This document shows, in pieces, positions 48,553 through 58,198 of a stretch of DNA of 64,000 nt. How positions within the stretch are numbered: the first letter of the stretch is position 1; each line of letters starts with the position of its first letter. Origin of the DNA: Hymenobacter radiodurans (GTDB lineage: Bacteria > Bacteroidota > Bacteroidia > Cytophagales > Hymenobacteraceae). The notes under the pieces were generated by a model, which searched no databases, had not been told where the DNA came from, and worked only from the letters and a program-made list of their open reading frames with translations. The DNA lies in contig NZ_CP037922.1 of NCBI RefSeq assembly GCF_004355185.1, positions 3,194,001 to 3,258,000 of the forward strand. The letters run 5' to 3'. The translations under genes were made by a program, and so were the position numbers.

Positions 48553-50077
48553 ATGAAAAACGTGCTACTAGTCCTGGTCTTGTTGGCGTTTACGCCATCT
48601 CTATTAGCTCAGATATCCCCTAACAGCTTCGCTGTCACCTCGCTTGGTCCGGCTGCCCAGCGCAATCCATCGGTGCTCCGGCGCATTCTCCCCAATGGGC
48701 AAACGCAGGTAGTAGGTACGCTAGGAGCGTCCGATGGTACAACTATCTTCGACGCACTCGGCCACAACTCGACTGACCCGAGCAGCGCTTTTGCCATGAA
48801 CGCGATTCTGGCAACACCGCTTTCGGCTCCCAGTTTGTATCGCATTGACCTTGAAAGCGGCCTTACAACTACCCTGGGGGCATTTCCGGTCCACCAACTT
48901 CTTCTTTCCTAGATCAAGCAGCGACACTAAACTTCATCGGGGCTGGGGGCGACAATGCCAATTATTTCGTGGCTGGCTTAGTAGTCACCATCCGGCCCGT
49001 GATAACTATTTTCCCCCCTTCCGTTCGCTTTGTGGTTGATAATCCACGCTTGTATGTAGGGGAGATAAATCTCAATGGCGCCGATCTGACCGAGCCTGTT
49101 TGGCGCCGAGCCGATATAAGTGACCCCGCCACGGCCGCCATCATAGAGAACTACGTGGAGGCCATCAACGATAATATTACGAACCCAGACCTCAGTGGAG
49201 GCCCCGGGACTGGGTATTTGTGCGGGAAAATGGGCAGCCAACATTGAAAAGCTACCTCGGTGTGGAAGGCCAGTTTCTGACGGTCAGCAACATACGTAGC
49301 TCGCCGGTGGTACGCGTAACCACGCCTACTGTACCGCTTCCCGTTCGGGCGGAGCTCGGCGCCATGTTCTCGGGCGAAAACAACACACTTTTCGCTATCA
49401 ACACGGATGGCGGACCGAACGCCGGTGAAATGTATCAGGTTGATGCGACCACCGGGAACTACCTAAATGTAACGCTCAACTCCGGCTTAGGCTTGTTTCG
49501 CGGCGACGCCAGCACGCTGTTGGCTAATCGCCCCTTGCCCGTCACGCTTACCAACTTTGACGCGCGCCCCGAACGCGCCAGCGTAGCGTTGCGCTGGGCC
49601 ACGGCCACCGAAATCGGCACCGATAATTTCCGCGTGGAGCGCAGCACCGACAACGGCCAAGCTTGGGCAGCCATCGGCTCGGTAAAAGCCGCAAACGCCC
49701 CCCAGGGCCGCACCTACTCCTTCGTGGATGAAGCCCCGCAAACGGGCCCGAATTATTACCGGCTCGCCATTGTAGACCTCGATGGCAGCATCGCATTCTC
49801 GCCCATCAAGTCAGTCGATTTTCAGCCGGCGCAGCAGGCTATCAGCGTTTATCCTAATCCGGCCCAAGATCAATTTGCCGTAGAGCTGCCGCAATTAGCC
49901 GCGCCCGGTAGCACCCTACAAGTACAGAACAGCCTGGGTCAGCAAGTCTGGACGCAATCCTTGGAAGGGCAACGCACCGTGCGCGTAAACACCCACAACT
50001 GGGCCGCGGGCGTCTACCACATCAAGGTTTCAACCACCGGACGATCCGAAATGCAGAAGCTGGTCATTCAACCATAA
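48553..50077 (+). CDS. Secreted protein with T9SS C-terminal tail (two single-base losses)
   Basis: A secreted protein with signal peptide (MKNVLLVLVLLAFTPSLLAQ) and a type IX secretion Por tail. The tail reads ISVYPNPAQDQFAVELP and ends VYHIKVSTTGRSEMQKLVIQP. The middle has a recurring SLYRIDLESGLTTTLG-type beta-propeller pattern, then a fibronectin-like NFDARPERASVALRWATATE. The frame breaks at G5 48886-48890 (expected TTLGGISGPPTSS) and in G3 49206-49208 (expected GPGDWVFVREN); two bases restore 508 residues. Function unknown. Terminator follows. Confidence 0.82.
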
Positions 50078-50110
50078 AAAAAGCCCCCAAAACGCTTGGG
50101 GGCTTTTTTT
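50076..50110. terminator. Bidirectional terminator, inverted motif pair
   Basis: AAAAAAAGCCCCCAA, loop, TTGGGGGCTTTTTTT between two convergent genes. Arms are G5/C5 copies of the window-wide motif. Confidence 0.85.
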
Positions 50111-50117
50111 ATAGAAA

Positions 50118-51217
50118 TTAGGTCCAGTACAGCACAGGGGCGTGTGGAAAGCGCTGCTGCCATTCCTGGTAAAAGAACTGCTTAAGCGTGCGCATGTCCT
50201 CGGGTTGATACACATATTTCACGCCCCCAAATTTGTTGCGCTTCTGGGCGCGCGTGCTCTCATCCAAGTCCAACGACATATTCGGGTACCATTGCTGGAG
50301 CACATCCTTGGAGCCGGGCGTAAAGCGGTGACTGATAAACTCAGCGGTAAGGTCGCAGTCAAAATCGAGCGTAGCGGCCAGGCGGTCGAGCAGGTGGCGG
50401 TAATGGTCGCGCCAATCAGGAATAGGCATAATGGGCGCCACTACGGCCCCTACGCGGTAGCCGCCGCCACCCTGCTCGGGTGGCAAGGCCAGCTGACGCA
50501 ATGCCTGCAAACGCGCTTCCAAAGAAGCCGTGCCGCCCTCTAAGCGGCGCGTTACGGGCTCCGCATTCAGGCTAATGCGGGCGCGCACTTGCCCGTTGTG
50601 AGGCAAATCCAGCAACGATTCAACCTGGTCATACTTGGTCACGAAACGAAGCTGCGCCCCCTCACGGGTACCGAAGTAGCGAATACACTCGGCTAAGCTG
50701 CCGGTCAGATGCTCAATGCCCAGCACATCGGTGTAGCAGCTCACCTCGAAGGTTGTGAGCTTGCCGGCCTGCTCATACTGAGCCGTGTTTTGCAGCATCT
50801 GCGGCAGATTGGCGTAGGCCCGCACCACCGGCGGACCTTGCAGACTACCAGCCAGATAGCAGTACTGGCAGTGCGCCGGGCAGCCTTCGGCAAGGTTCAT
50901 CTGCCAGTCGGCGGAAGGCGGAATGGGCTGGAGACGGAAGGCGCTCGGGGGGCTTTTACCACGGCCAAGGTATTCTTGGCGTTGCGGTAGGTTTCGCGCT
51001 CATCGGCACCGCGCAGGCCAGTCAGGCGGTTGCTTTTCAGAATTTCGATGGGCAGACCGGCGGCGCTGATACGCTCGTACATCTGCTGGCCAAACTTTTC
51101 TTCTAGCGCGTCGGGGGTAAAGAGCACGCGCTTGGGCAGCCACACCCGCGCCGAACGCGTGAGAATAGCAGGCTGCGAAGTGGGTGTTTCGGTGAGTACA
51201 GGTAAGGAGTCGAACAA
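50118..51217 (-). CDS. SPL-family radical SAM protein (one frameshift)
   Basis: This radical SAM protein has the CPAHCQYCY motif that binds the 4Fe-4S cluster and belongs to the spore-photoproduct-lyase-like family common outside spore formers. It has an N-terminal helical domain (VWLPKRVLFTPDALEEKFGQQMYER) before the barrel. The frame breaks at the G6 run 50947-50952 (C6 on the coding strand); with one more base it reads KAPPSAFRLQPIPPSADWQMNLAEGC and gives 366 residues. Substrate unknown, possibly DNA lesions. Confidence 0.83.
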
Positions 51218-51405
51218 GGTAAGCTGGGGGCATTTTCGAGCATCAGGAGCTGGTTTTAGCTTGCTCTTGACAACGTTTCTTGGGCCGTTTTAGGTCCTTC
51301 AAGGGTGAATTAAGCAACTATCCAACCTACTTGTTCGCGGTTGTTTATCAGCCACTTACAACATTATCTTTTGGCCGCGGTTGATTATTTTTTACATTAC
51401 CTGTG

Positions 51406-52377
51406 ATGGTCACGATATTCCGCAGCGTATGCGTCTTACTGCTGAGCTGCTGGGCTCTGAGCTCCTGCGAGAAAAGCACAGACCCGGCCGCCGTCATGCC
51501 ATCTACTCAAAACCCGTTGGTTGCATTTCAGATGCGCAACGGGGTAACCCCCGAATTTTTCACTTATAACCCGCGCCGCATTCCGCGCTACGTTTCCAAG
51601 CGTGGCAGCGCTATTGAGCTTGGGGCCGAAGCGTTTGTAACGCTGGGCGGGCTACAGCTTTCCGACGCACCGGTGCGCCTGGAGTTTCGGGAGGTGCTGG
51701 ACAAAAAAGATATGCTGCTCAGTGGCATTCCCAGCGGCACCGATGAGCTTATTCTGGAGTCTGGGGGGCAATTTTACCTGCAAGCCACCCAGGATAACCG
51801 CGCACTGGAGCTTGTTCCGCGAGTTCGTATCGGGCTGGCCAGTCGTAGTCCGGCCCGGCTGAGCCGGCTGACGGATATGCGGTTGTTTTCAGTAAAGGGG
51901 CCGCTCCTCCCCGATCCATTTACCTGGCAGCTATCCACCGACCAGCAATCGACTGTGCAATTGGGTATACGACTGACGCCTGATTCGCCCGATTATCTGC
52001 TGGCCGTGCTCAACCATGAGCTGTTTAATCAAAGTATGGGCTGGGTGAGCTACCAGCGCCAACTCTACACCGGCACGGCCACTACCACGCTTCAAGTGAC
52101 CGTGGATGCCGCCGCTCAAGACCCACAACAGACGTTGGTTTACCTGGTTTTCGCCGATTATAATGCTGTAGCGCAGTTCCATGCTACCGGCCCGAATAGC
52201 TTCAGCCTAGCCAACGTCCCGACGGGTACGGAAGCTACGGTGGTGGTATTGCGGGGCGCGGGGGGCAAATTCTACTTGGGTCAGCAAACCGTCATTATCC
52301 AGGCAGGGCAGCGCTTTAGTCCTGTTCTCACGGAGATGAGCGAAACATCGGTAGTAGCCGAGCTGAGCAAGTTTTAG
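51406..52377 (+). CDS. Hypothetical lipoprotein
   Basis: A 323-residue protein with an SPII signal (LLLSCWALSSC), so Cys22 should be lipidated. The body is beta-rich with no motif I recognise: VTLGGLQLSDAPVRLEFRE, an LILESGGQFYLQATQD stretch and ATVVVLRGAGGKFYLGQQT. Two G6 motifs (51763, 52260) are in frame and encode the repeated ESGGQFYL and GAGGKFYL. Its stop overlaps the next gene's stop by 4 bp on the other strand. Confidence 0.75.
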   Translation: MVTIFRSVCVLLLSCWALSSCEKSTDPAAVMPSTQNPLVAFQMRNGVTPEFFTYNPRRIPRYVSKRGSAIELGAEAFVTLGGLQLSDAPVRLEFREVLDKKDMLLSGIPSGTDELILESGGQFYLQATQDNRALELVPRVRIGLASRSPARLSRLTDMRLFSVKGPLLPDPFTWQLSTDQQSTVQLGIRLTPDSPDYLLAVLNHELFNQSMGWVSYQRQLYTGTATTTLQVTVDAAAQDPQQTLVYLVFADYNAVAQFHATGPNSFSLANVPTGTEATVVVLRGAGGKFYLGQQTVIIQAGQRFSPVLTEMSETSVVAELSKF

Positions 52378-53189
52378 GGCTGGTTTTCTGCTGCCTTAGT
52401 GGCTACCACCGAGTACATCATGGGCAGCTTATCCGCTAGGTGCTGGATACGATACTTGCGCTCGGCTACCTCTTCCATGTGCGCAAAGCAGTTGTAAGGC
52501 GAATAATCGTACTCAGCGAAGTGCTTAATAGCAAAACCGTTGTGCAATAAGCTACCTAATACTTCGCCCAAGTCGTGATTCCAGGAAACGGAGGTTTGCT
52601 CCAGCGGCGCGGCGCGGTCGGCGTAGGTACCAGTTTCGACTTCCGTGATGGTTTCCCGGTTGAAGTACGAGTACTGCACGCGGGTAAAATCGTTGTCGAA
52701 CATCCACACCACCGGATGAAACTCGACCAGCACTAATTTGCCTCCCGGCTTCAGAAAATGGCTAACCACGCCGGCCCAGCGCTCCAGATCGGGTAGCCAG
52801 CCTAGCACGCCGTACGTAGTAAAAACGAAATCAAACTGCCCTTCCAAGTTATTTGGCAGCTCGTACACGTCGCTGCACACAAACTCGGCCGGCAACGCCA
52901 GCTGCGCCGCAAGCTCACGAGCTTTAGCAATGGCTTGGTCGGCCAAATCGACGCCGGTTACGTGGGCACCCAAGCGGCTCAGCGACAGCGAATCTTGCCC
53001 GAAATGACATTGCAGGTGCAGAATTGATTTACCCCGCACATCACCCAACAAACCTAATTCTACGTCGTTCAACGACGATTTGCCCCCCAGAAAACTCTCC
53101 ACATCATAAAACTCGGACTGCACGTGGTAGTCGGTTTTTGCGTTCCAAAGCTGGCGGTTCAGCTCGGTATAGTTTGCGGGCGTTTCCAT
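52374..53189 (-). CDS. Class I SAM-dependent methyltransferase
   Basis: A 271-residue small-molecule-type methyltransferase. ILHLQCHFGQDSLSLSRLGAHVTGVDLAD is the SAM-binding segment, followed by FDFVFTTYGVLGWLPDLERWA and the LKPGGKLVLVEFHPV strand. No clues to substrate. A G6 motif (53083-53088) is in frame near the N terminus. It is alone, convergent with the lipoprotein. Confidence 0.85.
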   Translation of the reverse strand: METPANYTELNRQLWNAKTDYHVQSEFYDVESFLGGKSSLNDVELGLLGDVRGKSILHLQCHFGQDSLSLSRLGAHVTGVDLADQAIAKARELAAQLALPAEFVCSDVYELPNNLEGQFDFVFTTYGVLGWLPDLERWAGVVSHFLKPGGKLVLVEFHPVVWMFDNDFTRVQYSYFNRETITEVETGTYADRAAPLEQTSVSWNHDLGEVLGSLLHNGFAIKHFAEYDYSPYNCFAHMEEVAERKYRIQHLADKLPMMYSVVATKAAENQP

Positions 53190-53238
53190 GATTTCGCTGT
53201 TGTTTGATCAGTTTTATCGTAATGGTAGAAATTCGACC

Positions 53239-53328
53239 GTCATGCAGAGGCGGAGCATCTCGCTCGTGGTAGTGAGAGTATTACTCCCGTGTCAGCACGC
53301 GAGATGCTTCGCTGTCGCTCTGCATTAC
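53239..53328. repeat. REP-like palindromic repeat, second copy
   Basis: The left arm at 53239-53263 and the right arm at 53299-53328 (GCGAGATGCTTCGC inside) are partial inverted copies of the family at 23.2 kb. The region 53190-53377 has no gene apart from this. Confidence 0.75.
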
Positions 53329-53377
53329 GACCATGTAAATAGTCGCCTAATTTTTACTTCTAAGGTCTAAATATTAC

Positions 53378-54019
53378 ATGAAAGCCTTATTACTCATTGA
53401 TGTTCAGAATGATTTTGTGCCCGGTGGCGCGCTGGCAGTGCCTGAAGGCGACGAAATCGTGGCGCTATTGAATCGGCTCCAACCCCATTTCGAGCTAGTA
53501 GTAGCCACGCAGGACTGGCACCCCGCCAACCATAAAAGTTTTGCCGCGAACCATGCAGGCCGCCAGCCTTTTGAGGAAACCGAGTTGCATGGGCTGGCGC
53601 AAGTGCTGTGGCCTGCGCACTGCGTGCAGAGTACGCCCGGCGCCGAGTTGCACCCCGAGCTTCACACGAATCAGGTTGAGGCTATTTTCCGCAAAGGCAC
53701 CGACCCGGAGATTGACAGCTACAGCGGATTTTACGACAACGGCCACCGCAAAGCTACCGGCCTGGCCGCCTACCTGTTTGGGCGCGGTATCACCTCAGTA
53801 TATGTGGCCGGCTTGGCTGCCGACTACTGCGTGTATTTCACCGCGAAAGACGCACTGCAGGAAGGATTTGAGACGTTTTTGATAGAAGATGCCACGCGCC
53901 CGATAAATCAGGAGGGTTGTGAGCGAGCTAAAGCCGACCTGGAAAATCTGGGGGGCAAAATTATCAGCAGCACCGAGGTATTCTCACTCCAAAATGCCCC
54001 CCAGCCCGCCCAAGCATGA
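53378..54019 (+). CDS. pncA: Nicotinamidase
   Basis: A 213-residue isochorismatase-like hydrolase that turns nicotinamide into nicotinate for NAD salvage. It has ALLLIDVQNDFVPGG with catalytic Asp, FRKGTDPEIDSYSGFYDN with the Lys, and YVAGLAADYCVYFTAKDA with nucleophile Cys. The metal ligands (DWHPANHKSF) are typical of PncA. It overlaps the next gene by 4 bp (ATGA), so the two are coupled. Confidence 0.9.
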   Translation: MKALLLIDVQNDFVPGGALAVPEGDEIVALLNRLQPHFELVVATQDWHPANHKSFAANHAGRQPFEETELHGLAQVLWPAHCVQSTPGAELHPELHTNQVEAIFRKGTDPEIDSYSGFYDNGHRKATGLAAYLFGRGITSVYVAGLAADYCVYFTAKDALQEGFETFLIEDATRPINQEGCERAKADLENLGGKIISSTEVFSLQNAPQPAQA

Positions 54020-54534
54020 CCGACGCCGACGCCCCACTCATTCTGACCCTAGCGCTCGATGCCGAGTCGTTTGCTTTCTTCAACGGCTTGCGCCAACAGC
54101 ATTTCCCGCCCGAACGCAACTTTCTGGCGGCCCACGTCACGCTGTTTCACCACCTGCCCGGCGCCCGGCGCTCCGATTTACAAGCGCAACTAGCCACCCT
54201 GTGCCGGCAACACGCCCCGCTAACGTTGCAGGTTACGGGCCTGCGGTTCATGGGCCGCGGCGTAGCTTATGCACTTGAAAATGATGCCCTGCAGGCTTTA
54301 CACCGCGAGTTGCAGCTAACGTGGCAGCCCGCCCTCACGCCCCAAGATCAGCAGAAGCTGCGGCCCCACGTAACGGTGCAGAATAAAGTAGACCCGGCGC
54401 AGGCGCGTGCCCTGTACGAACAGCTCAAAGCCGACTTTGTGCCTTTTGAGGCTACGGGCACGGGTTTGCAGCTGTGGGCGTATCGGGGCGGGCCTTGGGA
54501 GGCTATTCAAACCTTTGATTTTCAGCAACCCTAG
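54016..54534 (+). CDS. 2'-5' RNA ligase family protein (2H phosphodiesterase)
   Basis: A 172-residue 2H phosphoesterase-fold protein. The two HxT motifs are in HVTLFHHLPG and HVTVQNKVDP, spaced as in LigT/ThpR. These enzymes open 2',3'-cyclic phosphates or join 2'-5' ends in tRNA repair. The start overlaps the pncA stop. No RNA-repair partner is adjacent. Confidence 0.86.
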   Translation: MTDADAPLILTLALDAESFAFFNGLRQQHFPPERNFLAAHVTLFHHLPGARRSDLQAQLATLCRQHAPLTLQVTGLRFMGRGVAYALENDALQALHRELQLTWQPALTPQDQQKLRPHVTVQNKVDPAQARALYEQLKADFVPFEATGTGLQLWAYRGGPWEAIQTFDFQQP

Positions 54535-54578
54535 GTTGCCATTCAGCTTTGCCGCCACTTGGCGCCAGCCTCCTGATT

Positions 54579-55690
54579 ATGAAAGACATGACCTGGGAAA
54601 TATCCTTTCAATGGCGCGAGATCCTGACCACGCTGGGTATTGTGGCGGGCGGCCTCGCGGGTGGACTCATCTTAAAGTATCTGTTCTTTGGGGTGCTGAA
54701 CAGGTACGCTAAGCGGCCCGATACTCCGCTACTTATTCGGTCTATTGTCAGGCATCTAAACCAGCCGAGCGCCTTCTTTTTCCCGGTGTTGGTGCTCTCG
54801 TTTATGCTGCCGTTGGTGCCGCTCACGGCCCGCCCCTTCGAAGTGCTGCGCCGGGTGGTGGAAACCAGCCTTATTGCTTCCTTCGCCTGGGGCCTAGTGA
54901 AGACCGTAAATGTGGTAGAGGACCTGGTGCTGCAGCATTATCGTCTCGACGAAGAGAATAATTTTCGGGTGCGCAAGCTCTTTACCCAGCTTCAGTTTGT
55001 GCGGAAGGTAGTAGTGTCGCTCATCGTGTTTGTGGCCGTGGCACTGGTGCTGATGAGCTTTGCCACGGTTCGCAGAATCGGGACGGGCCTGCTGACTTCG
55101 GCGGGCATTGCCAGCCTTATTGTCGGCTTTGCGGCCCAGCGCTCCATCAGCAACTTGCTGGCTGGCTTTCAGTTAGCCTTTACCCAGCCTATCCGCCTTG
55201 ACGATGTGCTGGTGGTGGAAGGCGAATGGGGCAAGGTGGAGGAAATCACGTTTACCTATGTGGTGGTGCGCATCTGGGACGAGCGCCGGTTGGTGCTGCC
55301 ACTCACGTATTTCATTGAGAAACCCTTCCAAAACTGGACCCGCAACACCTCGCAGCTCATCGGCACCGTGTTCGTCTACACCGATTACAGCATTCCCGTG
55401 GATGCGGTGCGTGAAGAGCTGAAGCGAATTGTGACGGATCATCCCTCTGGGACAAGCGCGTGTGCGTGTTGCAGGTCACCGATTCCAAGGAGCGCACCAT
55501 GGAGCTGCGGGCATTGGTCAGCGCCGGCGACGCCGGCCGTGCCTTCGATCTGCGCTGCCATGTCCGGGAAAAGCTGGTAGCCTTCATTCAGCAGAACTAT
55601 CCCGGCTCTCTGCCCAAAACCCGCTCCGTAGTCGATACCGATGATCGGTTGCTGTCCACTGCTTCCGGTATCTCAAGCGAGAATGCTTAG
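54579..55690 (+). CDS. MscS-family mechanosensitive channel (one frameshift)
   Basis: An inner-membrane channel. Several N-terminal TM segments lead to the pore helix region FAAQRSISNLLAGFQLAFTQPIR and the beta domain DVLVVEGEWGKVEEITFTYVVVRIWDERR. The frame breaks in C3 55443-55445; with one more C it reads DHPLWDKRVCVLQVTDS and gives 370 residues. It follows the RNA-ligase-like gene by 44 bp. Probably an osmotic-release valve or a transporter of that fold. Confidence 0.83.
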
Positions 55691-55818
55691 AAAAAGCCCC
55701 CAGCCTTCGCACAAAGCATTTGAGCAATCTAAAATTCAATCAAAAGGCACTCTTAGCTGGCAGTCTGCTACTTTTCTTTTCTTCCCTCGTACGCTGTGAG
55801 GACGATCATTTTATACCG

Positions 55819-57342
55819 ATGAACATAGATACTTCTTCCTCCGACCCCACCACCGATGTTGTGCTGATTGGGGCCGGCATTATGAGTGCTACTCTGGGCA
55901 TTATGCTCAAGGAGCTGGATCCGAACCTTACGATAACCGTCATTGAGCGCCTTGACGTAGCCGCCGCCGAAAGCTCCGACGCGTGGAATAATGCTGGCAC
56001 CGGCCACTCAGCCTTTTGCGAGCTGAACTACACGCCCCAGCGCGCCGATGGCTCCGTAGACATTAGCAAGGCCATCGGCATCGCCGAGTCGTTTGAGGTG
56101 TCGAAGCAATTCTGGGCCTTTCTGGCCGAGCAATACCACGTTGAAGGCATCCAACGATTCATTAATCATATCCCGCACATGAGCTTTGTGTGGGGTAATG
56201 AAAACGTGGATTTTCTGCGCAAGCGCCACGCGGCGCTGGTGCAGTCGCCACTGTTTCAGGGCATGGAATATTCCGAAGACCCGGACCAGCTCCGCGAGTG
56301 GATGCCCTTGGTGATGGAAGGCCGCGACCCCAGCCAGAAAGTAGCCGCCACCCGCATGGACCTAGGCACCGACGTAAACTTTGGCTCCCTCACTCGCGGC
56401 ATGTTCACGCTCATGCAGGAGAAGCCGGGCGTTGCGTTCCACTTTGGCCACGAGGTAGATAAGATACGGCGCAAGGACGACGGCACGTGGCGGGTGAGGG
56501 CCCAAAATCGTGCTACCGGCGAAAAGCTAAAGCTCCGCGCCAAATTCGTGTTTATTGGGGCGGGCGGCGGCTCTTTGCCCCTACTACTAGCCTCGGGCAT
56601 TCCAGAGAGCAAAGGCTTTGGCGGTTTCCCCGTGAGTGGGCAGTGGCTGAAGTGCGTGAACCCGGCTGTAATAGAGCAGCATCAGGCCAAAGTGTACGGC
56701 AAAGCCAGCGTCGGCTCGCCGCCCATGTCGGTACCTCACCTCGATACGCGCGTGATCAACGGGCAGCGTGAGCTGCTGTTTGGCCCGTATGCGGGCTTCA
56801 GCACCAAGTTTCTGAAGTTTGGCTCCTTCCTCGACTTGCCGGGCTCCATCAAGGCCACCAACCTGAAGCCTATGCTCATCGCGGGGGCCAAAAATCTGCC
56901 TCTCACCCGCTACCTAATCAACCAGGTACGGCAGTCGCCGCAGGACCGGCTGGCAGCGCTGCGCGAGTATTTGCCCACCGCTCGGAATGAAGACTGGAAG
57001 CTGGAAATAGCGGGGCAGCGCGTGCAGGTTATCAAAAAGGACGAGAAGCAGGGCGGCGTGCTGGAGTTCGGCACTGAGATGGTAAGCGCCGCTGACGGCT
57101 CCATTGCGGCTTTGCTGGGCGCATCGCCCGGCGCCTCTACGGCCGTCAGCATTATGATCAGCCTGATTCAAAAGTGCTTCCCCGCGCAGGCTACCTCGCC
57201 GGAGTGGCAGGCACGGTTCCGCGAGATGATTCCCACCTTCGGGCAGTCGTTGGCCGACAACCCGGAGCTAGTAGAGCAAACCCGTACCCATACCAGCGCC
57301 GTGCTGGAGTTGAGCGTAGATGCTCCGCTCGGCAGCAAATAA
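55819..57342 (+). CDS. mqo: Malate:quinone oxidoreductase
   Basis: A 507-residue FAD-dependent peripheral membrane enzyme that oxidises malate to oxaloacetate with quinone. The FAD motif is VVLIGAGIMSATLGIML, and NAGTGHSAFCELNYTP, LGTDVNFGSLTRGMF and GASPGASTAVSIM are family signatures. The longer frame to 55720 needs a TTG start and has no family residues; ATG 55819 gives the usual short lead. Terminator directly follows. Confidence 0.92.
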   Translation: MNIDTSSSDPTTDVVLIGAGIMSATLGIMLKELDPNLTITVIERLDVAAAESSDAWNNAGTGHSAFCELNYTPQRADGSVDISKAIGIAESFEVSKQFWAFLAEQYHVEGIQRFINHIPHMSFVWGNENVDFLRKRHAALVQSPLFQGMEYSEDPDQLREWMPLVMEGRDPSQKVAATRMDLGTDVNFGSLTRGMFTLMQEKPGVAFHFGHEVDKIRRKDDGTWRVRAQNRATGEKLKLRAKFVFIGAGGGSLPLLLASGIPESKGFGGFPVSGQWLKCVNPAVIEQHQAKVYGKASVGSPPMSVPHLDTRVINGQRELLFGPYAGFSTKFLKFGSFLDLPGSIKATNLKPMLIAGAKNLPLTRYLINQVRQSPQDRLAALREYLPTARNEDWKLEIAGQRVQVIKKDEKQGGVLEFGTEMVSAADGSIAALLGASPGASTAVSIMISLIQKCFPAQATSPEWQARFREMIPTFGQSLADNPELVEQTRTHTSAVLELSVDAPLGSK

Positions 57343-57348
57343 GTTGCT

Positions 57349-57396
57349 GCGCCCCAAAAAAGCCCCCAGTCTCGGCTGGGGGCTTTTTTGGGGCGC
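57349..57396 (+). terminator. Terminator of mqo, perfect 21-bp stem
   Basis: Arms 57349-57369 and 57376-57396 are exact reverse complements (GCGCCCCAAAAAAGCCCCC and partner) with a 6-base loop. The core is an inverted pair of the window-wide motif, here with G5/C5 runs. Confidence 0.85.
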
Positions 57397-57607
57397 AGCC
57401 GAACGAATATGCGCAGGTTTTGGTATCTCTGATAGCTTAGCTTCAGTGCTGCCGGATGCGCAGGTATGGGCCCTGGTTTTTCCTGATTAGGAAGCTAAGC
57501 AAGCAGAACCGTACATTAGTTTTCTTTTTTGCGAACTCCATCTACGCTTAGTAGTTGACAGTTCTCAAGTGCCCACCTGTGCTTCCCACCTACCCGGAGT
57601 TTTTCTG

Positions 57608-58198
57608 ATGATTAAGCTTGAATATTTTACCCCCGCCGATTTCAAACAACTCATTCAGTGGATTGATAATGAGCAGCTTCTCAAAGAATGGAGCGGCTCC
57701 CTGTTTTCGTTTCCCCTCACCAAAGCGAGTCTCACCTGGTACATCGAAGGTGCCAATGACCTGACCGACCCGGATGCGTTTATCTACAAGGCTATCGACA
57801 CCGACACCGGCGAAACCGTGGGGCATATTTCCTTGGGAAGCTTCAGCGAGACGAACAAAGCCGCCCGCATCACACGCGTACTCATTGGCAACACCGCTGC
57901 CCGCGGCCGCGGCTACTGCCAAGGCATGGTTAAGGCCGTGCTGCGCATCGGTTTCGAGGAGTTGGGCCTGCACCGCATCAGCTTGGGTGTGTACGATTTC
58001 AATGAAGCGGCCATTGGCTGCTACAAGAAAGCCGGCCTCAAAACCGAAGGCATTATGCGCGATGTTGTGCGCTACAAGGACGGCTACTGGTCACTAGTAG
58101 AAATGGCCATGCTGGAAGACGAGTGGCGGCTGGCTAATGAGCCTGTCGAAGTCGAGGCTATACGTACGACAGCCACCAGTACGAGTGCCGCTGCTTGA
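57608..58198 (+). CDS. GNAT acetyltransferase, RimJ/RimL-like
   Basis: A 196-residue N-acetyltransferase. It has VGHISLGSFSETNKAARITRVLIG, then NTAARGRGYCQGMVKAVLRIGFEELGLHRISLGVYDFNEAAIGCY, which includes the R/QxxGxG/A CoA loop (RGRGYCQG). Acts on protein N-termini or small amines; not specified further. Its last 41 bases overlap the end of the convergent membrane acyltransferase gene. ATG 57608 is preferred to an earlier in-frame ATG. Confidence 0.87.
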   Translation: MIKLEYFTPADFKQLIQWIDNEQLLKEWSGSLFSFPLTKASLTWYIEGANDLTDPDAFIYKAIDTDTGETVGHISLGSFSETNKAARITRVLIGNTAARGRGYCQGMVKAVLRIGFEELGLHRISLGVYDFNEAAIGCYKKAGLKTEGIMRDVVRYKDGYWSLVEMAMLEDEWRLANEPVEVEAIRTTATSTSAAA

